Source: G963676655 sp963676655 (GTDB lineage: Bacteria > Verrucomicrobiota > Lentisphaeria > Victivallales > Victivallaceae). From it: a stretch of 64,000 nt of DNA. The stretch is taken from assembly GCA_963676655.2 (NCBI GenBank), contig CAXXKX010000003.1, positions 3,100,001 through 3,164,000 on the forward strand, given 5' to 3'. Position numbers and translations under genes: made by a program. The notes under the pieces are model-generated. The model did not search any database, was not told the origin of the DNA, and saw nothing but the letters and a program-made list of their open reading frames with translations. Shown here one piece after another: positions 42,193-53,800 of this stretch; the stretch's first letter is position 1, and each line of letters starts with the position of its first letter.

Positions 42193-44511
42193 TTAATCTT
42201 TTTCATCTTTGTTCTTATCGTCATCAGTCTCATGCTCCAGGTGTTCAAATTCACCTTTATCAGCCAACGATACATGGCCTTCCACCCAACCATCGTCCAA
42301 TGGATTGTCAACGCGTTTGCCCAGATCCTTAAACAGGCGGCGCAGGTCGATCACTCCGCCAATCATAAACCAGACCGTGGAAACAGCACCGACGATAATT
42401 CCTACCACGATTACATTTATATAGAAATACCAGCTCCACCATTTTGCCGGCCATGGCGATATCCAGTTCCATACCAAAACTCCGACAAACGCAATGAAAA
42501 ACTGAAATACAATGGAATATCCGAACACACTCCAAGCGATAACCTTGTCTCCGGTGGTGTATTCATCGTCAATCCCGATTAATTTGCCGTAGACATTACG
42601 CCAGGTCCAAGGACTCTTATTTTCCAAACTTTCACCGTTACTGTATTCACCACGGTGCAGCATACGGTCCAGGTTATACGGCTTACGGTAGGTTAGCAGC
42701 GAGCCAATAATATAAGCTCCACATCCCAACATCATCGCCATAAAATAGATTTCATAGGAATTAATCGGAAACTTGACCGGGCTAATCTCCCATACAATAT
42801 AAGGAGAACAAGTCGCAGTCACTGCATGTAATGCTACACTGACGTATTTTAGGTAGCCGCTCTCCACCAGCCACGGATAGACATTGCTGCTCCAGGTACG
42901 TTGAAGAATCAATCCGCTTAATGCAGTGCCAGACCCGAAGATCAGCGCGCAAAATGCCCCGGTAGTTGTTCCCCAGCGGGTGTAAAGACCACCGATCATA
43001 ATCGGACCGGCCGCTCCCATCCATAAGGATAACATGATCGAAATAAACATCAGAATATAATCGATCTGGGCAAAAAACAACGACACTACCAGGAAAAAAA
43101 TACATACCGCGACCGACATCATGCGCAACCAGAACAAATGCTGTTTCGGCTTGAAAGGCTTCTTGCGAAATGGCATAACCACGTCCTGAATCAGGGTTGA
43201 TGATGCGTTGAATATCCGGGAGTCATCGGTCGAGAGCATCAGCATGACCATCAGCAAAATAAACATGCCCATTATCCCAATTGGCATTTTTTGGCGCATT
43301 ATCTCCGGAAGCATCATCTGATAATAAAGCGTCTTGAATTTTTGGAAAGTAAAGTTGCCCTCCGGAACTTTATTAAGATGTTTCAAGGTAGTGTCAAGAT
43401 ATACCGTATCTGGATTATTATCTTGGGAATATGGTTTGTCACTCCCGATAGTATGCTGTACAGGTGGGATTGCGGAAATCTCATGAATTATGTCGCTTTT
43501 TACAGTATCATTTTTAATGGTTTCATCGGCGATTTTCGAAACTAGAGCAATGCGGATATCTCTGGCTTCTCCAGAATATCGATTTGCATTCATAACTGTA
43601 ACCATGAAAATACCAAGCAAAATTATCATTATAGAAGCAAAGCCACTTCGCCATGCTCCGAGAATACCGGCCATCTTCTGTTCGTGCGCATCGCGCCCCG
43701 AGTTCGACGTATCGTTACCTATCCATGACGCACGATTGAGGGTCATTCCGATAATCCAGACAATCACCGCAAACAAATTGAAATCGCGCAAAGAGCTTAC
43801 ATCCATTGGATTCAGGAAGCTTTCCCCAGGAGCCCGATCCAGCATAACCGGCGCAACATCGTTCGTCCAGGAGATTTCAGTCAAGACAAAAACCGAGAAA
43901 ATCACAAAGACAGGATATGACATCAACCCCTGGATCGAATCAGTCACCAGCAGGGAAATACGTCCACCCGGCCAAATCACCAGCATTGCCATGGAAAGAA
44001 CCAAAATCATGATAAGAGCGTAAGTTGAAATCTCAAACCCAAACAGGTTGAACGCCATAGGTATTCCGACAATGTAGATAAAAAAACGCGCTGCAACCGC
44101 AGGGCCAATGGAATTGGAAATCATCTCTGCTACAGTACGAATGAAAGCGGCTATAATTCTAAAAGAACGGTTGTAACGCAACTCTAAAAACTGCCCTATG
44201 GATAGACATTTGGTCTGCCGATAACGGTAAATACAGTAACCGGTTAAAGCCATAATTATACCCACAGGGGTACACAAACGATTCCACATCTGCATTGCCA
44301 TACCAGTCATATACCCGCGTTCACAAGACGCGATTAGAACAACTACTGAGATTCCGGCCTGCAAGTCTCCTACCGATATCACATAACGACCAGCGACTCG
44401 GCCTGCAGCGAGAAAGTCTGCAACGCCACGAACGTATTTTCTGGAGTAAACCGCCATTCCCAGTACAAACACCACAGGAACAATTACAATAACCAAATCA
44501 ATCCAATGCAT
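42193..44511 (-). CDS. Sodium:solute symporter (SSS family)
   Basis: 772 residues with about 13-15 membrane helices. The N-terminal pattern IDLVIVIVPVVFVLGMAVYS, followed by FLAAGRVAGRYVISVGDLQAG and RFFIYIVGIPMAF, fits the SSS (SGLT-like) family, which imports sugars or other solutes with Na+. An extra soluble loop of about 80 residues (around 335-415, YSQDNNPDTVYLDTTLKHLN) and a long acidic C-terminal tail (EHLEHETDDDKNKDEKD) enlarge it beyond the usual 500-550 residues. Located beside glycosidase genes, so a sugar released by them is the likely substrate. Confidence 0.85.
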   Translation of the reverse strand: MHWIDLVIVIVPVVFVLGMAVYSRKYVRGVADFLAAGRVAGRYVISVGDLQAGISVVVLIASCERGYMTGMAMQMWNRLCTPVGIIMALTGYCIYRYRQTKCLSIGQFLELRYNRSFRIIAAFIRTVAEMISNSIGPAVAARFFIYIVGIPMAFNLFGFEISTYALIMILVLSMAMLVIWPGGRISLLVTDSIQGLMSYPVFVIFSVFVLTEISWTNDVAPVMLDRAPGESFLNPMDVSSLRDFNLFAVIVWIIGMTLNRASWIGNDTSNSGRDAHEQKMAGILGAWRSGFASIMIILLGIFMVTVMNANRYSGEARDIRIALVSKIADETIKNDTVKSDIIHEISAIPPVQHTIGSDKPYSQDNNPDTVYLDTTLKHLNKVPEGNFTFQKFKTLYYQMMLPEIMRQKMPIGIMGMFILLMVMLMLSTDDSRIFNASSTLIQDVVMPFRKKPFKPKQHLFWLRMMSVAVCIFFLVVSLFFAQIDYILMFISIMLSLWMGAAGPIMIGGLYTRWGTTTGAFCALIFGSGTALSGLILQRTWSSNVYPWLVESGYLKYVSVALHAVTATCSPYIVWEISPVKFPINSYEIYFMAMMLGCGAYIIGSLLTYRKPYNLDRMLHRGEYSNGESLENKSPWTWRNVYGKLIGIDDEYTTGDKVIAWSVFGYSIVFQFFIAFVGVLVWNWISPWPAKWWSWYFYINVIVVGIIVGAVSTVWFMIGGVIDLRRLFKDLGKRVDNPLDDGWVEGHVSLADKGEFEHLEHETDDDKNKDEKD

Positions 44512-44676
44512 TAAATCAAACCTTTTTTGTCAAAAAATAGATATTTTGCTATCTCTTTATTTATTTCTTTACGAGTTTTTTAACCACTTTTGAGAATTAT
44601 GATGCTCAAATGAAAATCTTCAACTATCATTTCAGCAACGGTTATAGTTTAAAAACTCTTGAGTCTATAGTTTTGC

Positions 44677-46539
44677 TTAGTCTATGACAATAAAGTCTCG
44701 TTGCGGAATTCTTATTCCTGAACTTGTCAGTCTCGTTTCAGGACTGTAATTCACCCAGACGCTAGCACCATTGGCATAGCGGGTTTCGGAGAGGTCGGCA
44801 GAGTGTTCAATTATTTCCTCTATGAATTCATAACGCAAATGTTCAACCTTGTCAATATCATCCGTGATTCGTTTGATTGTTTGAGTATCTCGACGCAGTT
44901 TTTCCGGATTCTCGTAGGTCAAATCCAAGCTCCATCCGTGTTCAGGAGACCAATTCGGGTTAAATAAATGGTGGAAATATACTAAAGGTATACCGCCCCA
45001 GGCAAAATTCATTAGATAAGCACGTTCTCCAGGCCAGGCATTGATCCCGCTACGGAGCGTATTGTAAATGATAAAACCATGATATACGAGTTCGAAAAAA
45101 GGCACGTTACAATCACAGTAAGGTAAATCTTTTTCAAGGTTGTTAAATACCATATAAGCACGGTCTAGTTCAGGCAAACACCAATCCCTGGCGCCTTCAG
45201 ACATGGCAACCTGAAAGTTTTCCTGCATCATCCGCATAATATCTTTATAATACCTGGCATTATCAGAACGGCTGACAGAATGAGTAGGATGATAGCACTT
45301 GCGCATCATAATAATACTGATGACATCGACGTAATATGCCCCGCTGACAGGAAGTTTTTCCTTGATAAGTTTGAAGTTTTCTTTAGCGTAGCGCTCCGCG
45401 GCCCGTTGCGGACAAATCCGGTAAGAGCGTCCGCAGGCTAATTCCCCGCTGACGCTGGGAAACGGCAGACGCATGTCATTTTCCATATGCTCACAGGAAT
45501 AATCGTCCAAATCAAAATTCCGGGCAAGGGAAGTGCCGTCAACATAATTGTCATGCAAACTCACCGGAAATCCCAGAGCCTGCACCTTGTTGACAGCGTC
45601 GAGTAGCGCCGGTTCTCCTCCAATGCTCGCTTCGACCGGAAACAATTGCGGGAATGCACCATCATGCCCTCCGTGGTTCCAGCCGACCAAATTAAATTCA
45701 CATTCACCTACTCCCGCATCTTTGAAAGCTTGGGCAACCTCGACAATATGTTCAAGCGACATCAACACTCTGGCTTCAGGCTCATTTTCCTGAGTCTGCT
45801 CCAGTATGGCCGGGGGCAATGGCTTAACCGCCAGACGACAACGCACCGGCAGGGAACGTGACGCATGATCCAGCGCCGGATTTTCCTTCGCTTTCATTTT
45901 CAATGTCGGCAGTTTGCGTTGTTCAAGATTGTATTTTCGGTAGGCATGCGCCATTTGTAAATAACCGCCGTTAATCTGCATGACGATAAAGACAATATCC
46001 TCACGGAGCGGTTCATCGTCCCAATAATCCCGGATAAAAAATTCCGGATCGGCAGTATAGATTCCGGAATCAAGCCAGTTGGTACGTAGCCGTATGGCAA
46101 AATCAAACTTTCCAGATTCGACAATTGCCATGCTTGCTTTGCCATTGGATATTGCACCCCATAGCGGCATATTGCTCCAATGCATTTTCCACTCTTTCTC
46201 CGCAAATACGGGAACAGTATATTCTTCGCTGGGCTTATCTTTCGCATAACAGAGAATGCCGCTGTCAATCGGCAAAAGGATCGCACCATTACAATCATTG
46301 CGTACAGACGCAGTGTCCAACGGGATAATTGAGAGAAAACGGGCATCCCCATTTTCCTCCATCTTTGGCATTGGCAAAGAATAGCGCATGCCATTTGAAG
46401 TTGTTTCCGTTTCAAGGCAAAAAGCCAGCCCTAGTTGACGGTTTAAGAATTTTGTTCCGACCTTTTGCCAGGTTTGATCAGAGGTATAATTCCTGCAAAT
46501 GTTCTTGTTCGCATCACAGTATTTGACTTCAAAATGCAT
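44677..46539 (-). CDS. Putative glycoside hydrolase-like protein (DUF5696-like)
   Basis: 620 residues, no signal peptide. An N-terminal beta region is followed by a TIM-barrel-like part (VAQAFKDAGVGECEFNLVGW, GFPVSLHDNYVDGTS, GAYYVDVISIIMMRKCYHP, AMSEGARDWCLPELDRAY). The overall look resembles the DUF5696 / GH101-like enzymes encoded in glycan-utilisation clusters. I cannot assign catalytic residues with certainty, though the Asp of YYVDVIS and the Glu of MSEGARD are candidates. It sits between symporter and fucosidase genes on the same strand, so it probably acts on an imported oligosaccharide in the cytoplasm. Confidence 0.55.
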   Translation of the reverse strand: MHFEVKYCDANKNICRNYTSDQTWQKVGTKFLNRQLGLAFCLETETTSNGMRYSLPMPKMEENGDARFLSIIPLDTASVRNDCNGAILLPIDSGILCYAKDKPSEEYTVPVFAEKEWKMHWSNMPLWGAISNGKASMAIVESGKFDFAIRLRTNWLDSGIYTADPEFFIRDYWDDEPLREDIVFIVMQINGGYLQMAHAYRKYNLEQRKLPTLKMKAKENPALDHASRSLPVRCRLAVKPLPPAILEQTQENEPEARVLMSLEHIVEVAQAFKDAGVGECEFNLVGWNHGGHDGAFPQLFPVEASIGGEPALLDAVNKVQALGFPVSLHDNYVDGTSLARNFDLDDYSCEHMENDMRLPFPSVSGELACGRSYRICPQRAAERYAKENFKLIKEKLPVSGAYYVDVISIIMMRKCYHPTHSVSRSDNARYYKDIMRMMQENFQVAMSEGARDWCLPELDRAYMVFNNLEKDLPYCDCNVPFFELVYHGFIIYNTLRSGINAWPGERAYLMNFAWGGIPLVYFHHLFNPNWSPEHGWSLDLTYENPEKLRRDTQTIKRITDDIDKVEHLRYEFIEEIIEHSADLSETRYANGASVWVNYSPETRLTSSGIRIPQRDFIVID

Positions 46540-46662
46540 ATTTTCAGTATCCTTAATTTATAATTGTTTTATTTTTATAGGGGTATATTCAAGTTAAACT
46601 TTTACCAATTCTTATTTTCGATTGTCTTTAGCCATTTTATAAATGTTACTTTATTCCTGAAC

Positions 46663-47949
46663 TCATGTCAAAAACAGTTCGATAACAGGGATTTCAACCT
46701 CTGGCGGTCTTACCGGAAGCAATAGGGTTACCGCTCCTTCCGGTGTTTTACTGATCAAATCGGGGTTTTCATCTTTCATATCTGTCCTGAATTTGATTTC
46801 ACTGGCATCATTTAGCAATTGAGCGTATTTTAACCTGTCGCGGAATCCGTTCAGATGCAGTTCTTTGAGCGGCCAGTCGAAAATATGAAGATATAGGCGT
46901 TTAGTATCAGAATTATATGTAAATCTGCATCCTTCCGGCTCAAAAAACTCGTCCGGGCCCATGCCGCAGTTATGAATTGCCCTGCTGTGCAGACGCATCC
47001 AGTCAGCAATACCGTTTAAACATTTAATTGCCCGTGAATCAAATTCGCCACGTCCGTTTGGTCCAACGTTCAACAACGTGTTGCCCCCTCGGCTGGTGTC
47101 TTTTATAAGAATGCTCAACAGCGCTCGGACTGATTTCCAGGTATATTCATCCCGAAAATATCCCCACGACCCGGAAAATGTATGGCATCCTTCCCACGCT
47201 CTTCCCTTACTGTTATTTTCACACACTTCATTCGGAGCAGGAATATATTGTTCCGGGGTAAAGATGTCGGCACTTTCCGGATAATCCAGCCGATTGTCGA
47301 GAAGGACATGCGGCTGAAGCGAACGAACAGTTTTCACTAGTTCCTCGGACTCCCAGTCGGCCGCCCCCTTGCCATCTTCCCTGGGATAGGAAAAGTCGAA
47401 CCACATGATATCAATTCTGCCATAACCAGTCAGCAGTTCGCTTACCTGATCTCGCATGTACCTTGCATATTTACGCATATCACGTGACCGGTTTTTTTCC
47501 CGTTCTTCCGGCAGATCTTTCTCCGGATGTGCCAGGTCCACGGTGAATTCGGGATGATGCCAGTCCAGCAGCGAGTAGTATAGACCTATCTTTATGCCTC
47601 TTGCGCGAAAAGCATCAATAATTTCCTTCAATAAATCTCTACCGCATGGGGTATTGGTGATTTTAAAATCTGTATACCTGCTATCCCACATGCAAAAACC
47701 ATCGTGGTGTTTTGCGGTGAATACGACGTATTTCATTCCAGCCCGGGACGCAGTTTCAGCCCACTTTTCCGGGGCAAACAGGTCGGGGGCAAACAGGTCC
47801 ATATATCGGTTGTATTTTTCCGGGCGGACCGGCTCAAAAAGGCGAACCTTTTCATGTCTGGCCGCCAGTGCGTAAATTCCCCAATGTATAAACATGCCAA
47901 AACGGTCTTTTACAAACCATTCCATATTTTTAGATTCGACTTTCATCAT
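46663..47949 (-). CDS. GH29 alpha-L-fucosidase
   Basis: 428 residues, no signal peptide. Diagnostic motifs: FGMFIHWGIYA (residues 17-27), YVVFTAKHHDGFCMWDS (74-90), IGLYYSLLDWHHP (121-133) and IDIMWFDF (179-186), in which Asp185 is the expected nucleophile. GPNGRGEFD is also typical. The enzyme removes terminal fucose by a retaining mechanism. Being cytoplasmic, it should act on imported oligosaccharides, in line with the neighbouring symporter. A short beta domain (residues 340-428) follows the barrel. Confidence 0.92.
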   Translation of the reverse strand: MMKVESKNMEWFVKDRFGMFIHWGIYALAARHEKVRLFEPVRPEKYNRYMDLFAPDLFAPEKWAETASRAGMKYVVFTAKHHDGFCMWDSRYTDFKITNTPCGRDLLKEIIDAFRARGIKIGLYYSLLDWHHPEFTVDLAHPEKDLPEEREKNRSRDMRKYARYMRDQVSELLTGYGRIDIMWFDFSYPREDGKGAADWESEELVKTVRSLQPHVLLDNRLDYPESADIFTPEQYIPAPNEVCENNSKGRAWEGCHTFSGSWGYFRDEYTWKSVRALLSILIKDTSRGGNTLLNVGPNGRGEFDSRAIKCLNGIADWMRLHSRAIHNCGMGPDEFFEPEGCRFTYNSDTKRLYLHIFDWPLKELHLNGFRDRLKYAQLLNDASEIKFRTDMKDENPDLISKTPEGAVTLLLPVRPPEVEIPVIELFLT

Positions 47950-48126
47950 ATATAATCCATTAAATTAAAAAAGTTGTTTCATCCCCAAAAATGTTTTTTC
48001 AGAGCGATTGTATTCAATTCTGTTATTATTAATTTTTCGAAATTAAATTTCTCCATTTATCATAATCAGACGATAAATCATTTCCGAATTTAATCATGAT
48101 ATCGTCATGTTTCCTGGGGGATTTTT

Positions 48127-50430
48127 TCACATTTCCCCTTTTCCTCTTACTGGACACAAGCAGCGATCAAATCCCCCGCCGTTCCAATTTCCGGGACGAA
48201 CCCATTGCAGTTTATCGCCCCGACTCATATTGTTGATTGTTGAAAGCGCCTGATTAAATGACTTTAGATTAATCTTTTCCGGAAGCGGAATGTCTATTTC
48301 TGACCCCATATACTTTCCGCCTTCTTCGCCAACAAAACCGAAACGATTAGCCCATTCACATTTCAAATTGTCCTTCCGTCCGAACTCAAAGATTTTACCT
48401 TCAATCTCCAAGCTGCATTTTGCGTTGCCCTTGTCGACTGCCTTTACAGGACAATTGTCGATACATTTCATGCATTTTGTGCACAGTGCCTCACCTTCAT
48501 AGATCGGATCCTGCTCCAATTCCGCATCCGTTACGATTGAGATAAACACTTGGGTATTGCCATATTCAGGCGTCAATACTATTCCATTCCATCCGAATTC
48601 ACCAAGTCCGGCCGCCACCGCATAAGTCCGGTTTGATGATATCCGCAAAGAGGTTTCGTCCATATCCATGAAAGCTGTTGCCTTGTAACCTCTGGAGCGT
48701 AAATATTGAACGATTTGGAATCCGGTGGAATAAATTTCGTGGGGAATCATCCAATTCAAAACCGAGCTGTAAATCGCGATATTCTCAGCTGGCGGTTGTG
48801 CCGCTCTCTCAATGACGGAATAAGGAAAATGTATCCCGAAAACAACTACAGACTTTGCCTCCGGCATATAGTCTTGCGGATTTTTAATTTGAGCTTTGCG
48901 TATTTCAACCGCGGCAGAACCATCCATCACATAATCTTCTGTTGTAGATGGAGAACCTGGCTTTCCGTTCTGATCCATGACCACAGTCATTTGATCATCA
49001 AGACCATGACTTTGAATATTATTAATCCGTTGCACGGAGCTGATTCCGATCAAGTCCGCACCATTATTCAAGGCAAAAGCCTTGAGCTCCGCAGTGTTAA
49101 CCTTGCCTTTTTTTCCCGGTGGCTCAACGGATAAGGTCAACGGGCTCAACGGTAAAGCGGTAATGAGATGGTGGAAATTAATGTCGACCGTCTTTTCAAC
49201 GCCTAAAAGTTCTTTGGCTAATTCCGGCGTAAGATGAGGTCCTGGCTCAGAGCTATAATGGGTAAGTCGGGATGCGGGCAACGTATAGTACCCCAGAAGT
49301 TGCAAATAATGCGACAGGTCGAAAAGCGTGTCTCGCATTCTTTCTCTAGTTGCATTGTTCATGAATGGATCCGAATAAGAGTTGCCGAATATAACGATGG
49401 ATTCGCCAGACGGCATATACTGTTCCAAGTCAATGCCCCGCTCAAGCAACTCCTGCCTGGAACCAATATACAGGTAGTCTATGCCGACACTCAAGACTTT
49501 CTGTTTTAGGGCATCAGTAACCTCAGCTCTGTCTACAGATTTTGGCTCTCTCTTTCTGGCTACGGTATGGGGATACAGATTATTGTTGTCTGTTTTGAGA
49601 TGGGGAGGAAGGCAGGCGGCCAGGCAGGCAGCACTGTCCATAATAAACTCGCGCGGTCGTCTGCCGTCGTTTATGATCCGCAAGCAAACTTCTTCCGTAA
49701 TCTCTTTTGGCAAAAATCTTGGCGTGATCTGATAATAGCACAGATTACATCTCCACTTATTGGTCAATGGCACTGTGAATTTTTTTCCTCCAATATCCAG
49801 TTCTTTGGTTCCACGCACTTCTTTTCGGAATCTGTCATAAGGGCATGCTGTTACGCAACGCATGCATTTATTGCACAACGGTGTACCGTTGTATAGTGGA
49901 TCTGCAACTAGCGGAGCTTCCGTTATCAGCGAGCAGATCCTCTGCCTCGGACCAAATTCAGGAGACAGGAAAGATTCATGCCAGCCAATTTCGCCCAGAC
50001 CTGCCGCTACCGCCGCGTATCGGTGTGCCAACGGCGGAGCAAACGGCTCCGCCATCGTTTTGTAAGGCCTATACCTCCAATGGGTGGACGCGGCAAGCGG
50101 CAGGCTTTGGTAGCCCTGTTTTTCCAGAAACTTGGCTAATTTAAAAACAATGGTGTGCAACCGGTGGTTCATGTTGGTTTCCAGTTCGCATGCGTCTGCC
50201 GGGTTATCCCAATGTTCTGACAGCTCCTGTTCCGTCAACTCCATAGACGCGTCCAACCAGGAAACCCCAACCACCACCACTGACTTAGCTGTAGGCAAAA
50301 GCCCCTGAGGAGAATGCATCAAAGGAGCGTTGGCAAACCGGTCCATGGATGCTACACCCGTCATTTCAGATCCAAGTTCCTTTGCCATTGACTTTATTTC
50401 AGAAGTTAATTCGGACATATCAATTTTCAT
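48127..50430 (-). CDS. Duplicated QueG/reductive-dehalogenase-like 4Fe-4S protein
   Basis: 767 residues from ATG 50430 (ribosome site AAGAGAA); an upstream frame extension to 50514 lacks one. Two homologous halves: each has the segment AVAAGLGEIGW / AVAAGLGEFGW, a following L(S/T)PE(F/Y)G motif, and a ferredoxin motif (CNKCMRCVTACP at about 186-197; CTKCMKCIDNCP near 680). This is the core of QueG and RdhA-type corrinoid/iron-sulfur proteins. A single polypeptide with two such halves is unusual. No Tat signal, so cytoplasmic. QueG uses cobalamin to reduce epoxyqueuosine; whether either half binds a corrinoid cannot be read here. Confidence 0.7.
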   Translation of the reverse strand: MKIDMSELTSEIKSMAKELGSEMTGVASMDRFANAPLMHSPQGLLPTAKSVVVVGVSWLDASMELTEQELSEHWDNPADACELETNMNHRLHTIVFKLAKFLEKQGYQSLPLAASTHWRYRPYKTMAEPFAPPLAHRYAAVAAGLGEIGWHESFLSPEFGPRQRICSLITEAPLVADPLYNGTPLCNKCMRCVTACPYDRFRKEVRGTKELDIGGKKFTVPLTNKWRCNLCYYQITPRFLPKEITEEVCLRIINDGRRPREFIMDSAACLAACLPPHLKTDNNNLYPHTVARKREPKSVDRAEVTDALKQKVLSVGIDYLYIGSRQELLERGIDLEQYMPSGESIVIFGNSYSDPFMNNATRERMRDTLFDLSHYLQLLGYYTLPASRLTHYSSEPGPHLTPELAKELLGVEKTVDINFHHLITALPLSPLTLSVEPPGKKGKVNTAELKAFALNNGADLIGISSVQRINNIQSHGLDDQMTVVMDQNGKPGSPSTTEDYVMDGSAAVEIRKAQIKNPQDYMPEAKSVVVFGIHFPYSVIERAAQPPAENIAIYSSVLNWMIPHEIYSTGFQIVQYLRSRGYKATAFMDMDETSLRISSNRTYAVAAGLGEFGWNGIVLTPEYGNTQVFISIVTDAELEQDPIYEGEALCTKCMKCIDNCPVKAVDKGNAKCSLEIEGKIFEFGRKDNLKCEWANRFGFVGEEGGKYMGSEIDIPLPEKINLKSFNQALSTINNMSRGDKLQWVRPGNWNGGGFDRCLCPVRGKGEM

Positions 50431-50821
50431 ATTTATTCTCTTAAATACAGGTTTAACGCCGCGTACAAGTTTTTCACGACATAATTTTTTCAATTTGCAG
50501 GATGGAATTGGCAAGCGTATAGTTGGTAAAACTATTTACCGTATACGCCAGCAATTATCTTCCTATTCTAACAATCAGATGCCATATTTACTTGGCTATA
50601 ATCTTTTAAGTAATCTTTTAAGTTTAAAAAGTTATTTTAATCCAGATAAAAACGTTTTCTAACCTTTGTTCTTGACTACATAATTCTTTTTGTTTTCGTT
50701 AAATACCTCACTCTTTTTCATTTTTTTTTATATGTTTGATTTAATCCACTTTTGGTACTATCACAGTACTTTGGATTTTTTGCTCAACTTTTACAATATT
50801 TTTTCGATATATAGCCTTTAC
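50431..50821. other. Intergenic stretch, partly a duplicated 3' region
   Basis: No gene seen. From about 50650 to 50821 the sequence resembles 54670-54860 (for example CCTCAC, TATGTTTGA and the palindromic GGTACTATCA segments in the same order). It is the copy of the downstream region of the neighbouring paralogue. Confidence 0.55.
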
Positions 50822-53800
50822 TTACTGTTCTGATTGATAATGCCGATCAATCGCGTCTGCAGTCAATGCCACGTTATAAACCCTAAGACCGTCTATTACG
50901 CCCTTGAAATAATAATTATCCGGTTTCCTTCTTCCAAGGTTAACCGTGTAATCAGTTGGCATCAGTGACGTGGAATACGCACCTGGCGTGCCGGACAATA
51001 CTCCATTTATATACCATTGTGCTTGTCCAAATATTTTATCCCAAGTCACCGCAATATGCGTCCAACTGCCGGGTGATATCGAGTCTGCAGAAAAGGCCCG
51101 GGCTACTCCATTCAGAACAAGTACTAATTTCTTATCAGTAGCAACGTAAACAGCATACTGCGCATCTCCTAAAGATGAGCTATTCTTTGATATAATATAT
51201 CCAGATAGAGAGGCGGCAGGATCAACATTCACCCACGCCTCAATCGTTATCGCATCGGTAATGTTCAAGCTCGCGTCATTGCCGCAATCAACATAATCAT
51301 CCAGCCCATCAAAACTCAGCCCTCCACCCACTTTTCCTCCTACCCAGCAGGTACTGGGGTCCATATTCACAAGTATCCCGGAATTATCGTTGCTTGAAGA
51401 GTCTTCTGCGGTGGTTGCCCCCTCATCTTCATCAAATTTCCATTTACCCACTGTTTCTCCTTCAAGGTAGCGTTCCTCAACTTCTTCTGCACTCAATGCC
51501 ACGTTGTGAACCCTTACATCGTCAATAATGCCCTTGAAATAAAAATTATCCGGCTTTCTTCTTCCAAGGTTAACCGTGTAATCAGTTGGCGTAAGAGAAG
51601 TGGAATACGCGCCAGGAGTGCCGGACAACTCTCCATTTATATACCATTGTGCTTGTCCAGATATTTTATCCCAGGTTACTGCAATATGATTCCAGACATC
51701 GGGCAATATCGAGTCTACAGAAGAGGCTCTGATCGCGCCATTCAGAACAAGTACTAATTTCTTATCAGAACCAACGTATACAGCATACTGCGCATCTCCT
51801 AAAGAAAGGTTATTCTTTGATATAATGTATCCAGATAAAGAGATGGTAGAATCTATATTCACCCATGCCTCAATCGTCAGTGCGTCAGTGATATTCAGAC
51901 TCGTATCATTGCCGCAATAAACATAATCATCCTCCCCATCAAAACTTAGCCCTTCTCCGACTTTTCCTGCGACCCAGCAGGTACCAGCGTCCATGTTCAC
52001 AAGTGTCCCGAAATTACCATTTCCTGAGGAGTCTGCGGCGGTTGCTCCAGCTTCCCCATCAAACTTCCACTTGCCCATAGTTTCTCCTCCAAGATAATGC
52101 TCTTTGATTGAGTCTGAGTTCAACGCCACGTTGTAAACCCTGACATCGTCAATGATGCCCTTGAAATAACAATTATCCGGTTTCCTTCTTCCAAGGTTAA
52201 CCGTGTAATCAGTTGGCGTCAGTGAAGTGGAATACAATCCAGGCGTGCCGGACAACTCTCCATTTATATACCATTTTGCAGATATTTTATCCCAGGTGAC
52301 GACAATATGATTCCAGATACCGGGTAATATCGAGTCTGCGGAAGAGGCCCTGATCGCTCCATTCAGAACCAGAACTAACTTCATATTAGTATCAACGTAT
52401 ATAGCATACTGCCTATCTCCTGCTGAGTTATTATTCTTTGATATAATGTATCCAGGCAAGGAGGCAGAAGTGTCTATATTCACCCATGCCTCAATCGTTA
52501 GCGCGTCAGTGATATTCAGACTCGCATCATTGCCGTAATCAACATAATTATCCAGCCCATTAAAAAATAGCCCTCCTCCGACTTTTCCTGCGACCCAGCA
52601 GGTACCAGTATCCATGTTCACAAGTGTCCCGGAATTACCATTTCCTGAGGAGTCTGCGGCGGTTGCTCCAGCTTCCTCATCAAACTTCCACTTGCCCACA
52701 GTTTCTCCTGCAAGATAATGCTCTTTTATTGAGTCTGAGTTCAACGCCACGTTGTAAACCCTGACATCGTCAATAATGCCCTTGAAATAATAATTATCCG
52801 GTTTCCTTCTTCCAAGGTTAACCGTGTAATCAGTTGGCGTCAGTGAAGTGGAATACAATCCAGGCGTGCCGGACAACTCTCCATTTATATACCACTGTGC
52901 TTGTCCAGATATTTTATCCCAGGTTACTGCAATATGACTCCAGACACCGGGTGATATCGAGTCTTCAGAAGAGGCCCTGATCGCGCCATTCAGAACCAGA
53001 ACTAATCTCTTATCAGCAGCAACGTATATAGCATACTGCCTATCTTCTGCAGAGGAGTTCTTTGATATAATGTATCCAGGTAAAGAGGCGGCGGGATCTA
53101 TGTTAACCCACGCCTCAATTGTTATCGCATCGGTAATGTTCAGGCTCGCGTCATTACCGCAATCAACATAATTATCCTGTCCATTAAAAAATAGCCCTCC
53201 TCCGACTTTTCCTGCGACCCAGCAGGTACTGGGATCCATGGATGTGGACAATGTCCCGGAATTATCGTTGCCAGAAGAGTCTTCTGCGGCGGTTGCTCCC
53301 GCTTCCTCATCAAGCTTCCACTTGCCGGCCGCGTTAACAATCAATGTCACCGCATAAGCATCATATTTATTTTCCCAGGGGAATGTTACATCTACAGCAC
53401 CGTCATATACATTAAATTGCCGAGAAAAAATTATCTGCGGACCATCTACCACTCCCCCATCCGCTTCCGGGATCAGTTCCACCATAGCGTAAACAGAGTG
53501 TCCCTGAGGAACATCAAGGCCTTCGAAATGAATATCAACATCGCCAGGAGAGCCTGTAAAACAACCAGAGCTACCGAGCAATACACGCACCACGTTATTT
53601 TCTTTACCGGCCACAAGTTCAATCCTTTCGGTCGGCTCCGTTTCAACTAAATCGCCAGTGATAGCTGCATAACGCTGATAGACCCACCACTGCCCTTTGG
53701 GTTCGTTGTCAATTGTCAAAATCCCATCCAAGTGACCTCGATTTGCAATATTCCAGTTAGCATGGCAGGCAGCATCAACCTCAGCTCTTTCAATTGTGGC

